NCBI RefSeq assembly: GCF_000621205.1
Contig: NZ_JHYY01000021.1
Span: 42,719 to 106,718, forward strand
Length of the DNA stretch: 64,000 nucleotides
From: Halotalea alkalilenta DSM 17697
Lineage (GTDB): Bacteria > Pseudomonadota > Gammaproteobacteria > Pseudomonadales > Halomonadaceae
Reading direction: 5' to 3'
This document shows, piece by piece, positions 17,067 through 25,606 of the stretch. The translations under genes and the position numbers were made by a program. The first letter of the stretch is position 1. Every line of letters begins with the position of its first letter. The notes below the pieces were generated by a model. It worked only from the letters and a program-made list of their open reading frames with translations, was not told where the DNA came from and searched no databases.

Positions 17067-17097
17067 GGGTTGGTAATATTACGCATATTGCCAACCC
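17067..17097. promoter_or_regulatory. Inverted repeat upstream of pgk
   Basis: Two 13-base arms, GGGTTGGTAATAT and ATATTGCCAACCC, are complementary except for one G-T pair and flank TACGC. The repeat ends 46 bases before the pgk start in an AT-richer stretch, a promoter-like position. It looks like an operator or a leader hairpin; the factor is unknown. Confidence 0.5.
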
Positions 17098-17142
17098 GCT
17101 GTGTTTCAGCGATATTCCTTACCAACCTCCAGGAGCTGCCGC

Positions 17143-18309
17143 ATGAACGTGCGCAAGATGGGTGAGCTTGATCTCAAGGGCAAACGAGTTCTGATCCGCG
17201 AAGATCTGAATGTACCGATCAAGGAAGGCCGCGTGACCTCCGACGCACGCATCCGTGCCTGCCTGCCGACGATCAAGGCGGCGGTGGAAGCCGGTGCCAA
17301 GGTGATGCTGATGAGCCACCTCGGCCGTCCCACCGAGGGAGAGCCTGACGACGAGTTCTCACTCGCGCCGGTGGCCAGCCGTCTCAGCGACCTGCTCGGA
17401 CAGAGCGTGCGCTTGGAGAAGGACTACCTCGAAGGACTGCCGGCGCTCGACGACGGCGAAGTGGTGCTGCTCGAGAACGTGCGCTTCAACAAGGGCGAGA
17501 AGAAGGACGACGAGACGCTGGCCCGCGCCTACGCGAACCTCTGCGATGTGTTCGTGATGGATGCCTTCGGTACCGCCCACCGCGCCCAGGCCTCGACCCA
17601 CGGCGTCGCTCGCTTCGCTCCTCAAGCCTGCGCGGGTCCCCTGCTCGCTTCCGAGCTCGAGGCACTGCACAAGGCGCTGGCCGAGCCGAAGCGGCCGATG
17701 CTGGCGATCGTCGGTGGCTCCAAGGTGTCGACCAAGCTCGAAGTGCTCAATGCGCTGTCGGAAAAATGCGACAAGCTCATCGTCGGTGGCGGGATCGCCA
17801 ATACCTTCATCGCCGCCGCCGGCCACTCGGTGGGCAAGTCGCTCTATGAAGCCGACCTGGTCGCGCAGGCCAAGGCGCTGATGGACAAGGTCGAGGTACC
17901 GATCCCGGTCGACGTCGTGGTCGCCACCGAGTTCTCCGAGGGCGCCAAGGCGACGGTCAAGCCGGTCGACCAGGTGCTCGACGACGAGATGATCCTCGAT
18001 GTCGGACCGAAGACCGCGGCGACCTTCGCCGCCAGCCTGAAGGCGGCGGGCACGATCCTCTGGAACGGTCCGGTCGGAGTGTTCGAGATCGATCAGTTCG
18101 GCGAGGGCACCAAGGCGCTCGCCGAGGCGATCGCGGCAAGCGATGCGTTTTCGATCGCCGGCGGCGGCGACACCCTGGCGGCGATCGACAAGTACGGGAT
18201 CAGTGAACAGGTCTCCTATATCTCCACCGGCGGCGGTGCCTTCCTCGAGTACGTCGAAGGCAAGCAGCTGCCGGCGGTGACTGCCCTGGAAGCGGCGGCC
18301 AAGCGCTGA
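17143..18309 (+). CDS. pgk: Phosphoglycerate kinase
   Basis: A full-length 388-residue phosphoglycerate kinase of glycolysis and gluconeogenesis. Seen: [14 protein letters not shown] (the RxDxNVP motif), [38 protein letters not shown], the hinge [11 protein letters not shown] and the nucleotide loop [19 protein letters not shown] 17143 with upstream AGGAG matches the family N-terminus; the frame extends back to 17101 without conserved sequence. It is the second of three plus-strand central-carbon genes. A 31-base inverted repeat lies just upstream. Confidence 0.98.
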   Translation: MNVRKMGELDLKGKRVLIREDLNVPIKEGRVTSDARIRACLPTIKAAVEAGAKVMLMSHLGRPTEGEPDDEFSLAPVASRLSDLLGQSVRLEKDYLEGLPALDDGEVVLLENVRFNKGEKKDDETLARAYANLCDVFVMDAFGTAHRAQASTHGVARFAPQACAGPLLASELEALHKALAEPKRPMLAIVGGSKVSTKLEVLNALSEKCDKLIVGGGIANTFIAAAGHSVGKSLYEADLVAQAKALMDKVEVPIPVDVVVATEFSEGAKATVKPVDQVLDDEMILDVGPKTAATFAASLKAAGTILWNGPVGVFEIDQFGEGTKALAEAIAASDAFSIAGGGDTLAAIDKYGISEQVSYISTGGGAFLEYVEGKQLPAVTALEAAAKR

Positions 18310-18444
18310 GCCCAGGGTTTACCCCTCGCGGGTGAGGCCGGAGGCGGCGTGGGTCGCGCCGGCATGCGACGATAAGCTGAATCGAAAGAGCACAGGCCAC
18401 ACGCCGCGACATCCGAGCGCGGCGGTAGGCGTCGAGAGAGAACC

Positions 18445-18464
18445 GGGGCGCCCGCGGGCGCCCC
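18445..18464. other. 20-bp perfect palindrome in the pgk-fba gap
   Basis: GGGGCGCCCGCGGGCGCCCC is self-complementary and ends 23 bases before the fba start, close to its AGAGG ribosome-binding site. With no T run it is unlikely to terminate; it may separate or shield the fba leader. Confidence 0.45.
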
Positions 18465-18487
18465 ACCCACCGAGAGGTCATCCCCTC

Positions 18488-19552
18488 ATGGCACTGATCA
18501 GCATGCGGCAGCTGTTGGACCACGCTGCGGAGCACGGGTACGGAGTGCCTGCGTTCAACGTCAACAACCTCGAGCAGATGCGGGCGATCATGGAGGCCGC
18601 CGACGCCACCGATTCGCCGGTGATCGTCCAGGCCTCGGCGGGAGCGCGCAAGTACGCTGGCGCCCCTTTCCTGCGCCACCTGATCCTCGCCGCGGTCGAG
18701 GAGTTCCCGCACATCCCGGTGGTGATGCACCAGGACCACGGCACCAGCCCGGCGGTGTGCCAGCGCTCGATCCAGCTCGGTTTCTCATCGGTGATGATGG
18801 ACGGCTCGCTCGGCGAGGATGGCAAGACCCCGACCGACTACGACTACAACGTCGACGTCACCCGCCGTACCGTCGAGATGGCGCATGCCTGCGGCGTCTC
18901 GGTCGAGGGTGAACTCGGCTGCCTCGGCTCGCTCGAAACCGGCATGGCCGGTGAAGAGGATGGCATCGGCGCAGAAGGCGTGCTCGATCACAGCCAGCTG
19001 CTCACCGATCCCGAAGAGGCCGCCGACTTCGTTCGCGCGACGCAGGTCGACGCCCTGGCGATCGCCATCGGCACCTCCCATGGCGCCTACAAGTTCACCC
19101 GCCCGCCGACCGGCGACACGCTGTCGATCCAGCGGATCAAGGAGATCCATGCCAGGCTCCCCGATACCCATCTGGTGATGCACGGCTCCTCCTCGGTACC
19201 GCAGGAGTGGCTCGAGGTGATCAACCGCTTCGGTGGCGAGATCGACGAGACCTACGGCGTACCGGTCGAAGAGATCGTCGAGGGCATAAAGCACGGCGTG
19301 CGCAAGGTCAACATCGACACCGATCTCAGGCTCGCCTCGACCGGTGCGATCCGCCGCTTCATGGCCGAGCACCCGAGCGAATTCGACCCGCGCAAGTACC
19401 TAGCCGAGACGGTCAAGGCGATGCGCGACATCGCCGCCGCTCGCTACGAGGCCTTCGGCACCGCTGGCCAGGCGGCGAAGATCAAGGCGATCAGCCTCGA
19501 GAAGATGGCGCAGCGCTACATGAGCGGCGAGCTGCGTCCCAACCTCTACTAG
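18488..19552 (+). CDS. fba: Class II fructose-1,6-bisphosphate aldolase
   Basis: A 354-residue zinc-dependent class II aldolase that joins dihydroxyacetone phosphate with glyceraldehyde-3-P. The zinc ligand motif MHQDHGTS is near residue 82, with [29 protein letters not shown] and [11 protein letters not shown] following. The length and motifs fit the Calvin-cycle-type (CbbA-like) subgroup common in pseudomonads and halomonads; such enzymes also take erythrose-4-P in some organisms. ATG 18488 has an AGAGG ribosome-binding site. A strong terminator follows, closing the tkt-pgk-fba group. Confidence 0.97.
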   Translation: MALISMRQLLDHAAEHGYGVPAFNVNNLEQMRAIMEAADATDSPVIVQASAGARKYAGAPFLRHLILAAVEEFPHIPVVMHQDHGTSPAVCQRSIQLGFSSVMMDGSLGEDGKTPTDYDYNVDVTRRTVEMAHACGVSVEGELGCLGSLETGMAGEEDGIGAEGVLDHSQLLTDPEEAADFVRATQVDALAIAIGTSHGAYKFTRPPTGDTLSIQRIKEIHARLPDTHLVMHGSSSVPQEWLEVINRFGGEIDETYGVPVEEIVEGIKHGVRKVNIDTDLRLASTGAIRRFMAEHPSEFDPRKYLAETVKAMRDIAAARYEAFGTAGQAAKIKAISLEKMAQRYMSGELRPNLY

Positions 19553-19579
19553 CCCTGCGACGCATGCCGGGTCCCTTCG

Positions 19580-19607
19580 AACGCCTCGCTGCCAGCGAGG
19601 CGTTTTT
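19580..19607 (+). terminator. Rho-independent terminator of fba
   Basis: AACGCCTCGCT pairs perfectly with AGCGAGGCGTT over GCC and runs into TTTTT. It starts 27 bases after the fba stop. Confidence 0.92.
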
Positions 19608-19737
19608 CCATCCGTTGCGCCCACCGGCTGCGGACGAGCTCGAGCGTCGCTTGGGATGGTGCAACCGACGCGCTACCCTGACGGGATGAGGTGCCGAACG
19701 GCGGCGCCTTCTACGATTCCACTGCCAAGGACCCTTC

Positions 19738-20181
19738 ATGACGATTCGACGCGCGCAACTAGATGATGTCGACCTCCTCGCCCCGCTGCTCGACGCCTAT
19801 CGTCAGAGCCTCGGCCAGTCGATCGACCTTACGCTGGCGAGGAATTTCCTCAAGGCGCGCCTGATCCAGGACGAAGCGGTACTGTTCATCGCCCTCGACA
19901 CCAGTGGCACCGGCGTCGGCTTCGTCCAGCTGTTCCCTTCATTCTCCGCCATTGCAGCCTCCAGGACCTGGATCCTCAACGATCTCTACGTCACCCCGGA
20001 GGCCCGTCGCTATGGGCTCGGCCGCGAGCTGACCCAGGCCGCCGCGCGCTTCGCCAAGGAGCAGCACGCCACCTCGCTGCAGCTGACCATCTTCGACGAA
20101 AACGCCGACGCCCAAGCGTTCTACGAGTCGCTCGGTTGGAAGCGCCAGCGCAAGCACGTCCTCTACGAACTCCAGCTCTGA
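19738..20181 (+). CDS. GNAT-family N-acetyltransferase
   Basis: A 147-residue single-domain acetyltransferase. The acetyl-CoA loop is RRYGLGRELTQAA (about residues 87-99), preceded by the LNDLYVTPEAR strand and followed by the QAFYESLGWKR motif that closes the GNAT fold. The substrate is not predictable. It is a short gene between the fba terminator and a convergent PAP2 gene, which begins 12 bases past its stop. Confidence 0.9.
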   Translation: MTIRRAQLDDVDLLAPLLDAYRQSLGQSIDLTLARNFLKARLIQDEAVLFIALDTSGTGVGFVQLFPSFSAIAASRTWILNDLYVTPEARRYGLGRELTQAAARFAKEQHATSLQLTIFDENADAQAFYESLGWKRQRKHVLYELQL

Positions 20182-20193
20182 GACTCATCCAGC

Positions 20194-20904
20194 TCAAGAG
20201 AGCGACCACATGACCTCGTAGAGTGTGCGCAGGATCTTACGCGGCTCATCCATCATCGTGGTGACCTGGTACGAGGCGACGAAAGCCAGCGTATAAAACA
20301 AAGGGGCTTGTCTTTCTTCGAGCCGCTGAACGATACGATGCAGCCAACACACCAAAGGCCTGCCCCATGTACTGACCAGCAGGGTGGCGATCACACCGAT
20401 GAAAGCGCCCGCCAGTACGTCCGATGCATAGTGATATCCAGCATAAATGCGCGGAAAGGTGCTGACGATCGCCGCCCATGAAAGACAGAAGATGCCGAGT
20501 GGGCGAGAAAACAGGAATACGGCGGCTGCCAAGGCGAAGGCCAACGCGGCGTGATCGCTTGGGAATGAACTCCAGTTCTCCAATGCCTGCAGATCGACGC
20601 CGTAGGGCGCTACGTAATCGGGGTTCTCCGCGTGCATCGGCCGCGGTCGATTCGAAAAGACGCTTTGAATCAACCTGGCCACTACCGTGGCCAGTACAGC
20701 GCCGAGCCCGGCATTGAGGACGATCCGCCTCGCCTTTTCCGTATCGGACTTCGAGAACCAGGCATACCAAAGCAAACATACGATCGGCAGCATTTTGATG
20801 CTATTGGATTTCGTCGTTCCCACGATGATCAAATCGATGATTTCCCAACGGCTCGCGACGATGCTCGTCAGTTTCAGCACGGTAGAATCCAGCGCCTGCA
20901 TCAT
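20194..20904 (-). CDS. PAP2-family membrane phosphatase
   Basis: A 236-residue integral membrane protein with about six hydrophobic segments. The three PAP2 signatures are present in order: NRPRP (about 90), SFPSDHAALAF (about 113) and RIYAGYHYASDVLAG (about 152, R-x5-H-x3-D). Relatives remove phosphate from undecaprenyl pyrophosphate, phosphatidate or related lipids at the membrane. The gene is visibly less GC-rich than its neighbours, which suggests acquisition from elsewhere. GGGGGATGGGG precedes the start. Substrate unknown. Confidence 0.88.
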   Translation of the reverse strand: MMQALDSTVLKLTSIVASRWEIIDLIIVGTTKSNSIKMLPIVCLLWYAWFSKSDTEKARRIVLNAGLGAVLATVVARLIQSVFSNRPRPMHAENPDYVAPYGVDLQALENWSSFPSDHAALAFALAAAVFLFSRPLGIFCLSWAAIVSTFPRIYAGYHYASDVLAGAFIGVIATLLVSTWGRPLVCWLHRIVQRLEERQAPLFYTLAFVASYQVTTMMDEPRKILRTLYEVMWSLS

Positions 20905-21208
20905 CCCCCATCCCCCTGAATTTTTATTTTTTTCAACCGATGAAGCTCTCCAATACAGCTGACATCCATCGGGGGAACATCGGCCCTTTCAGGATGAGAA
21001 AGGACGCATCAGATCGAAATAGTCTCTCATGAAAAATTTCTGAAACATTTATGCAATCAGCGTGACCCGTCCCTTTTCTCCGTCATTCGGTGCCATGGAC
21101 ACATGTGCTGAGACCCACACCGCCCGGTACCCGGGCTGCATTTGCGTCCCGAAGCGCCCGCCGTGGACCATACTGGTATGGCGAATCGCGCGAGGAGGAG
21201 AGTCGAGG
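20905..21208. other. Divergent intergenic region, AT-richer
   Basis: A 304-base gap between the divergent PAP2 and SIR2-like genes. It contains T- and A-rich stretches typical of promoters on the PAP2 side. I see no repeat, RNA gene or clear operator. Confidence 0.4.
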
Positions 21209-22399
21209 ATGGAGGAACACGCGACCAGTGGGATCGAGACGAGCAACGCCAGTACCCAGGAGGCCTTCGTCGCGCTGATGCAGACGTTGCTCGAGCGCGA
21301 CCCGATCGGCATGCCGCCACCGGTGGTGACGTTCTGGTGCGGCGCGGGATTCTCCAAGGCGTGGGATCCGCGCGCGCCGACCGATGGCGAGCTTTTCTCG
21401 TTCGATGTCGAGGAGCTGGAAGCCCTGCCCAACCTGCGCCACATCCTGCACGTGATGGGTTGGGAGCAGTACCAGCGGCTCGACTTCGAACGCTTCAAGG
21501 CGCTGTCGTACGCGATGGACATGCAGGTTCGCTACCCCGACATCCGCAACCGCTACATCGACAGCCAGAACCTGGGCCTTGCGATCAACGAGATACGCGC
21601 GCTGATCTGGCGCCGATTCCATGCCCGCTGCGACCTGCATGCGATCTCCGACGGCAGCCTGCGATTCGACGATTCACCGCCGAGCGAGGGCCAGCAGGCG
21701 ATGCTCGACTTCTTCAGCGCGCTGGAACGCTGCGCGCGCCGCTCGGGCTTCGGTCCGCTATGGCCGCTCTACCACTTCATCACCACCAATTACGACTTCA
21801 CCCTGGAACGCCTGCAGGAGCGCATCGAACCAAGTGGAACGCCGGTATTCGACCGCTTCTATCGGGGCATCACCCCAAGCAGCATCTGCGGGCGGTCGAT
21901 ATGGGAGCAGGCTCCCCGTCGTCTGGATCGCAACCTTTTGAAGATCAACGGCGGCTTCGAACTGCAAAGCCGCAGCGACGGGTTCGGCTTCGATTTCGAC
22001 TATCGCGCTCGCGACGAGCGGGAAGTGCGCCGCGATCCGCCGCTGCTGATCCTGCCTTCGCAGGTACAAGACTACGGCGAGCGCTACTTCCAGCAGGTCT
22101 TTCCCAAGGCGGTGCGACTGCTGCGCGAGACCAGCGTGCTGGTGATCGTGGGCTACAGCATGCCGCCCGAGGACGCACTGCTGCGCTTCATTCTCCGCCA
22201 GCTGGCCGAAAGCCCTGACGACGCGCGCGGCAAGCATGTCTTCGTGGTCGATACCAAGAACCACGCCACCATCCGCGCCCGCCTCGAAGAGCTGCTGTTC
22301 TCGATCGGCCGGATCGGCTGGCCACGCGAGCACTACTACAGCGGCAAGTTCGAGCATTTCTGTGCCGAGCTGGCGCCTCGGATAGGCCAGCGTGGCTGA
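21209..22399 (+). CDS. SIR2-like domain protein of unknown function, catalytic His replaced
   Basis: A 396-residue protein with the layout of the SIR2-like (SIR2_2) family rather than true sirtuins: WCGAGFSKAWD at residues 43-53, FITTNYDFTLERL at 190-202, and a late GYSMPPEDALLRFILRQ segment (315-331). Members in antiphage systems (ThsA, DSR-type) degrade NAD using a histidine usually found in a K-L-H-G motif. Here the matching position reads LLKINGGF, with Asn247. It may therefore bind but not cleave NAD or ADP-ribose. ATG 21209 has a GAGGAGGAG ribosome-binding site; the open frame back to 21062 is not used. No partner defence gene is adjacent. Confidence 0.75.
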   Translation: MEEHATSGIETSNASTQEAFVALMQTLLERDPIGMPPPVVTFWCGAGFSKAWDPRAPTDGELFSFDVEELEALPNLRHILHVMGWEQYQRLDFERFKALSYAMDMQVRYPDIRNRYIDSQNLGLAINEIRALIWRRFHARCDLHAISDGSLRFDDSPPSEGQQAMLDFFSALERCARRSGFGPLWPLYHFITTNYDFTLERLQERIEPSGTPVFDRFYRGITPSSICGRSIWEQAPRRLDRNLLKINGGFELQSRSDGFGFDFDYRARDEREVRRDPPLLILPSQVQDYGERYFQQVFPKAVRLLRETSVLVIVGYSMPPEDALLRFILRQLAESPDDARGKHVFVVDTKNHATIRARLEELLFSIGRIGWPREHYYSGKFEHFCAELAPRIGQRG

Positions 22400-22419
22400 A
22401 TGCAGCCCAGCCGCCCGCG

Positions 22420-22932
22420 TCAATCGAACAGTAATTCGCGCCCCTGGCCGATGCGGTCTCCCACCTCGATGCCGTGACGCTCGAGGTAACCGCCCTCTAC
22501 CTCGAGCGCGGCGATGTAGGGCGCATCGGGGTAGTAGCTCGGACAGTTCATCGCGGTGCGGCTTTCACAGGGGCTCATGGTGCGGATGGAGTGGATCCGG
22601 CCGTCGCCGCCGATGAAAGCGATGTCGAGCGGAATCAGGGTGCGATACATCCAGTAGCCGTTCGACGCCGGCTGCTCCCGCCCGCCGTATAGAAACAGCA
22701 TGCCGCCGTCCTCGGGCAGCGACTCGCGCTGCATCAGTCCGCGCGCACGCTGCTCGGCGGTCCCGGCCAGCTCCACCGCCAGCGAGCGCGTGCCGGTGTG
22801 GGTCTCGATGCCGAGCGGTACGCGCTCGGCGGCCTGTACCGCGGTAAAGCAAGCAACCACCAGCAGCAGCAAGGCGGCGGCCGATCGAACGCATGAGCGC
22901 CGGAATCGAACGGTTTGAAAAGTGAACGACAC
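22420..22932 (-). CDS. DUF192-family exported protein
   Basis: A 170-residue protein with a hydrophobic signal sequence (AAALLLLVVACFTAVQA) followed by a single DUF192 domain: ELAGTAEQRARGLMQRE, DGGMLFLY, FWMYRT-like NGYWMYRTLIPLDIAFI and ALEVEGGYLERHGIEVGD. Function of the family is unsettled; members are periplasmic or envelope-attached. The GTG at 22932 is chosen because AGGAG lies upstream in the right place and the signal peptide follows; the much longer open frame to 23634 is the shadow of the EamA gene. It is convergent with the SIR2-like gene and divergent from the EamA transporter. Confidence 0.88.
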   Translation of the reverse strand: MSFTFQTVRFRRSCVRSAAALLLLVVACFTAVQAAERVPLGIETHTGTRSLAVELAGTAEQRARGLMQRESLPEDGGMLFLYGGREQPASNGYWMYRTLIPLDIAFIGGDGRIHSIRTMSPCESRTAMNCPSYYPDAPYIAALEVEGGYLERHGIEVGDRIGQGRELLFD

Positions 22933-23041
22933 TGCGAGACTCCTATAACGAGATTGACGCAACGACCACGGCAGCGGTGATAATGTAGCCCGGACGGCAA
23001 GCCGTCGCGCACTCTCCACCGCCGACCCAAGCGAGGCCCGC

Positions 23042-23992
23042 GTGCCCCTTTCCGATTTTCTCATTGCCGTGGGTGTCATCTTCATCTGGGCGCTCAACAC
23101 CATCGTCATCAAGGTCGGCGTCACCGAAATCCCCCCGCTCGAGATGACCGTTTTGCGCTTCATCCTGGTCGGCGTGCTGCTGCTGCCGTTCATGCGGGTG
23201 AACCGCCGCCAGTTGAAGTGGCTGCTGCTGCTCTCGTTCACCTTCGGATTGATGCACTTCAGCCTGATGTTCCTGGGCCTGTCGATGAGCGAGGCGGGCA
23301 CCGCTGCGCTGCTGGTCCAGCTCGGCACGCCCTTCGCCACCATCCTCGCCGCGATATTCCTCAAGGAGCGGCTCAATGCCAAGCGAATCTTCGGCCTGGC
23401 GGTCTCCTTCTCGGGGGTCATCGTGCTCGCCGGAGGCCCGAGCCTGCCCTCTGCGCTACCGCTGAGCCTGCTGCTGCTCAGCGCGATGGGCTGGGCCGTC
23501 TCCAACCTGCTGATCAAGATAGGCCCGCCGATTCCATCGCTGGCGATGGCCGGTTGGGTCTCGCTGCTAGCGATCCCGCAAGTGGCACTGGCGTCGCTGA
23601 TCTTCGAAAGCGGGCAATGGGAGGCGATCCTCAACGCCGGCTGGCGCGGTTGGACCGGCGTGATCTACAGCGCGGTACTCTCTTCGATTCTCGCCTACGG
23701 GCTCTGGTACTCGCTGCTGCGCCGCCATGTGATGGCCAAGCTGGTACCGATGACCCTGCTCACCCCTGTGTTCGCGGTCATCCTCGGCGTGCTGCTGCTC
23801 GGCGACGACCTCGGTATATTCAAGCTGGCCGGCGGTGCGCTGGTGATCAGCGGGATAGGGATCATCAACATACGCTGGCGTGACCTGCTGCGGCCCAAGC
23901 GGGCCAGGGAGCGCCGCCGGCTGGCGGCGCAGCAGGCGGCACTGGAGCTGGAGCGTCGACGCCTGGAGGGAAGTGAGAAGGACGACGCCTGA
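23042..23992 (+). CDS. EamA/DMT-family transporter
   Basis: A 316-residue inner-membrane protein with ten hydrophobic helices in two EamA repeats. Typical features are FIWALNTIVIKVG in helix 1, TAALLVQLGTPFATILAAIFLKERL between the repeats and ILGVLLLGDDLGIFKLAGGALVISGI near the end. Drug/metabolite transporters of this type export amino acids or other metabolites. The start is GTG. The C-terminus carries an unusually long charged tail (from about residue 281) rich in Arg and Glu, likely cytoplasmic. Substrate unknown. Confidence 0.9.
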   Translation: MPLSDFLIAVGVIFIWALNTIVIKVGVTEIPPLEMTVLRFILVGVLLLPFMRVNRRQLKWLLLLSFTFGLMHFSLMFLGLSMSEAGTAALLVQLGTPFATILAAIFLKERLNAKRIFGLAVSFSGVIVLAGGPSLPSALPLSLLLLSAMGWAVSNLLIKIGPPIPSLAMAGWVSLLAIPQVALASLIFESGQWEAILNAGWRGWTGVIYSAVLSSILAYGLWYSLLRRHVMAKLVPMTLLTPVFAVILGVLLLGDDLGIFKLAGGALVISGIGIINIRWRDLLRPKRARERRRLAAQQAALELERRRLEGSEKDDA

Positions 23993-24029
23993 AGCGGATG
24001 ATCGCTTCACCCAGCCGTTACATCAAAAC

Positions 24030-24617
24030 TCAGGCCTTGAATCCCAGCCCTTCGAACACGGTCTCTTCGAGCGGCCGGCGTTCGTTGGGCGATTCCTTGG
24101 CCTGCAGGCCCTCGGGCAGTGCGGACTTGTCGCCGCGCTTGCCGATCGCGATCACCGCCTCGACCGTGTAGTTCTCCGGCAGCTCCAGCACTTCGCGAAT
24201 CTTCTCCTTGTGGATACCGGTCATCCCATGGGTGACCCACCCCGACAGGTGTGCCTGCAGCGCGAGGCTGGCCCAGGCCGCGCCGGTATCGAAAGAGTGG
24301 CTCGGGTTCTCGACCTCCTGTTCGGCACTAAGGCTGGTGGTCTTCGACAGCACCACGACCAGGGCCGATGCATTCTTGGCCCAGCTACGGTTGAAGTCGT
24401 TGAGGAACTCGAGATAGGCATCCCAGCTGCCGCTACCGTGCTTGGCATAGCTGAAGCGCCACGGCTGCACGTTGTAGGCGGAAGGCGCCCATCGCGCAGC
24501 CTCGAACAGGCTGAACAGGGTCTGGTCGTCGATCGCCTCTCCGGTCAGCGAGCGCGGTGACCAACGTTCGACGAACTGGGCCGCGACGGGATACTGGGCG
24601 CTGCGTGCTTCACTCAT
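24030..24617 (-). CDS. Nitroreductase-family flavoprotein
   Basis: A 195-residue FMN-dependent oxidoreductase. Seen are FVERWSPRSLTGEAI, the FEAARWAPSAYNVQPWRF segment with the flavin-binding residues, DTGAAWASLALQAHLSGW and VEAVIAIGKRGDKSALPE. Such enzymes reduce nitro compounds, quinones or related electrophiles with NAD(P)H in the cytoplasm. It is convergent with the EamA gene and divergent from the YciH-like gene; no operon partner is visible. The physiological substrate is unknown. Confidence 0.92.
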   Translation of the reverse strand: MSEARSAQYPVAAQFVERWSPRSLTGEAIDDQTLFSLFEAARWAPSAYNVQPWRFSYAKHGSGSWDAYLEFLNDFNRSWAKNASALVVVLSKTTSLSAEQEVENPSHSFDTGAAWASLALQAHLSGWVTHGMTGIHKEKIREVLELPENYTVEAVIAIGKRGDKSALPEGLQAKESPNERRPLEETVFEGLGFKA

Positions 24618-24786
24618 GAAAGCTCCTTGGATGTCTGCAAGCCGCCACGCGGCGCGCGGCGTTAAAGAGAACCCAAGGATTACTCTTTGGTCGAAGGGAT
24701 GTAAAGCCTCCGGCGTGACACGGTTTCACCCCGCCGCAGCGGGGCTGCTATGCTCGCCCGGGACGGATTCGATCGAGGTTTTACCC

Positions 24787-25146
24787 ATGCCATCTCTCAA
24801 AGACCAACTGAGCTCGCTGGTCTATTCCACCGAACGCGGCGATCTGCGTGGCGACGATCCTGAGGCGGCCCGTGAGGCCCGCGATCAGGCCAGGCTCGCC
24901 GGGCTCGATGGGGTCGTGCGGATCCGTCGCGAAACCTCGGGCCGCAAGGGCAAGGGCGTGACCACGGTGAGCGGCGTGCCGCTCGCCGAGGAAGCGTTGA
25001 AGAAGCTCACCGCCGAACTCAAGAAGCGCTGCGGCAGCGGCGGCGCGCTGAAAGACGGCGTGATCGAGATCCAGGGCGATCACCGCGACACCCTCAAACG
25101 CGCCCTCGAAAGCCAAGGCTACAAGGTCAAGCTCGCTGGCGGCTGA
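24787..25146 (+). CDS. yciH: SUI1/eIF1-like translation factor (YciH)
   Basis: A 119-residue protein with the SUI1 fold of eukaryotic eIF1. The basic loop RIRRETSGRKGKGVTTVSGV and the TAELKKRCGSGGALKDGVIEIQGD segment (read in two parts) are characteristic, ending in RALESQGYKVKLAGG. Bacterial YciH proteins are thought to affect initiation fidelity on the 30S subunit, mostly under stress. ATG 24787 fits the family; an upstream extension to 24616 lacks conservation. The lipoprotein gene follows after 52 bases and may be co-transcribed. Confidence 0.93.
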   Translation: MPSLKDQLSSLVYSTERGDLRGDDPEAAREARDQARLAGLDGVVRIRRETSGRKGKGVTTVSGVPLAEEALKKLTAELKKRCGSGGALKDGVIEIQGDHRDTLKRALESQGYKVKLAGG

Positions 25147-25198
25147 AGGCCGCCATCACATCACCACGCTCCACGCGACCCGCAATCCCGGATATCCC

Positions 25199-25606
25199 AT
25201 GCGACCATTCAAGCTTTTCACCTCCGCGCTCGCCGTGCTGCTGCTCGGCTCGCTCGGCGGCTGCGCGCTGTTTTCCTCGGGGCCGGACTTCGCCACGCTC
25301 GAAGGCGAAGTCGAGCTCACGACCCCACCGCCGGCCAACGCCACGCTCGAAGTCTCGCTCATCGACCTCGGCACCGGCCGTGAAACCGTCGCCATCACCC
25401 GGCAGCCGACCCAGGGCGGCTGGCCGCAGCGCTTCTCGCTGGTCTACGACGCCTCGAGCATCGATCCGCAGCGCCGCTATGCGCTGGAAGCCAGCCTGCG
25501 TATCGATGGCAAGCTGCGCTATCTCGACACCGAGCCGCTGCCGGTGCTGACCCAGGGCGGGCCAAGTCGCGACATCCGCCTCGAGCTATCGCCGAGCAAC
25601 GAATGA
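25199..25606 (+). CDS. YbaY-family lipoprotein
   Basis: A 135-residue predicted outer- or inner-membrane lipoprotein. The signal peptide ends in a lipobox, LGGC at residues 19-22, so Cys22 would be acylated. The rest is one beta-rich YbaY/YscW-type domain with the pattern VSLIDLGTGRETVAI, QRFSLVYDASSIDPQRRYAL and LPVLTQGG. The family is named for Yop-secretion pilot-like proteins, but chromosomal copies are common and their role is unclear. It overlaps the convergent sirtuin gene by 21 bases. Confidence 0.88.
   Translation: MRPFKLFTSALAVLLLGSLGGCALFSSGPDFATLEGEVELTTPPPANATLEVSLIDLGTGRETVAITRQPTQGGWPQRFSLVYDASSIDPQRRYALEASLRIDGKLRYLDTEPLPVLTQGGPSRDIRLELSPSNE

Noticed and set aside
21209..22399. 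Known antiphage system (Thoeris, DSR, or SIR2-Argonaute)
   Set aside because: No TIR, Argonaute or other defence partner is adjacent, the protein is shorter than DSR effectors, and its catalytic histidine position is changed.
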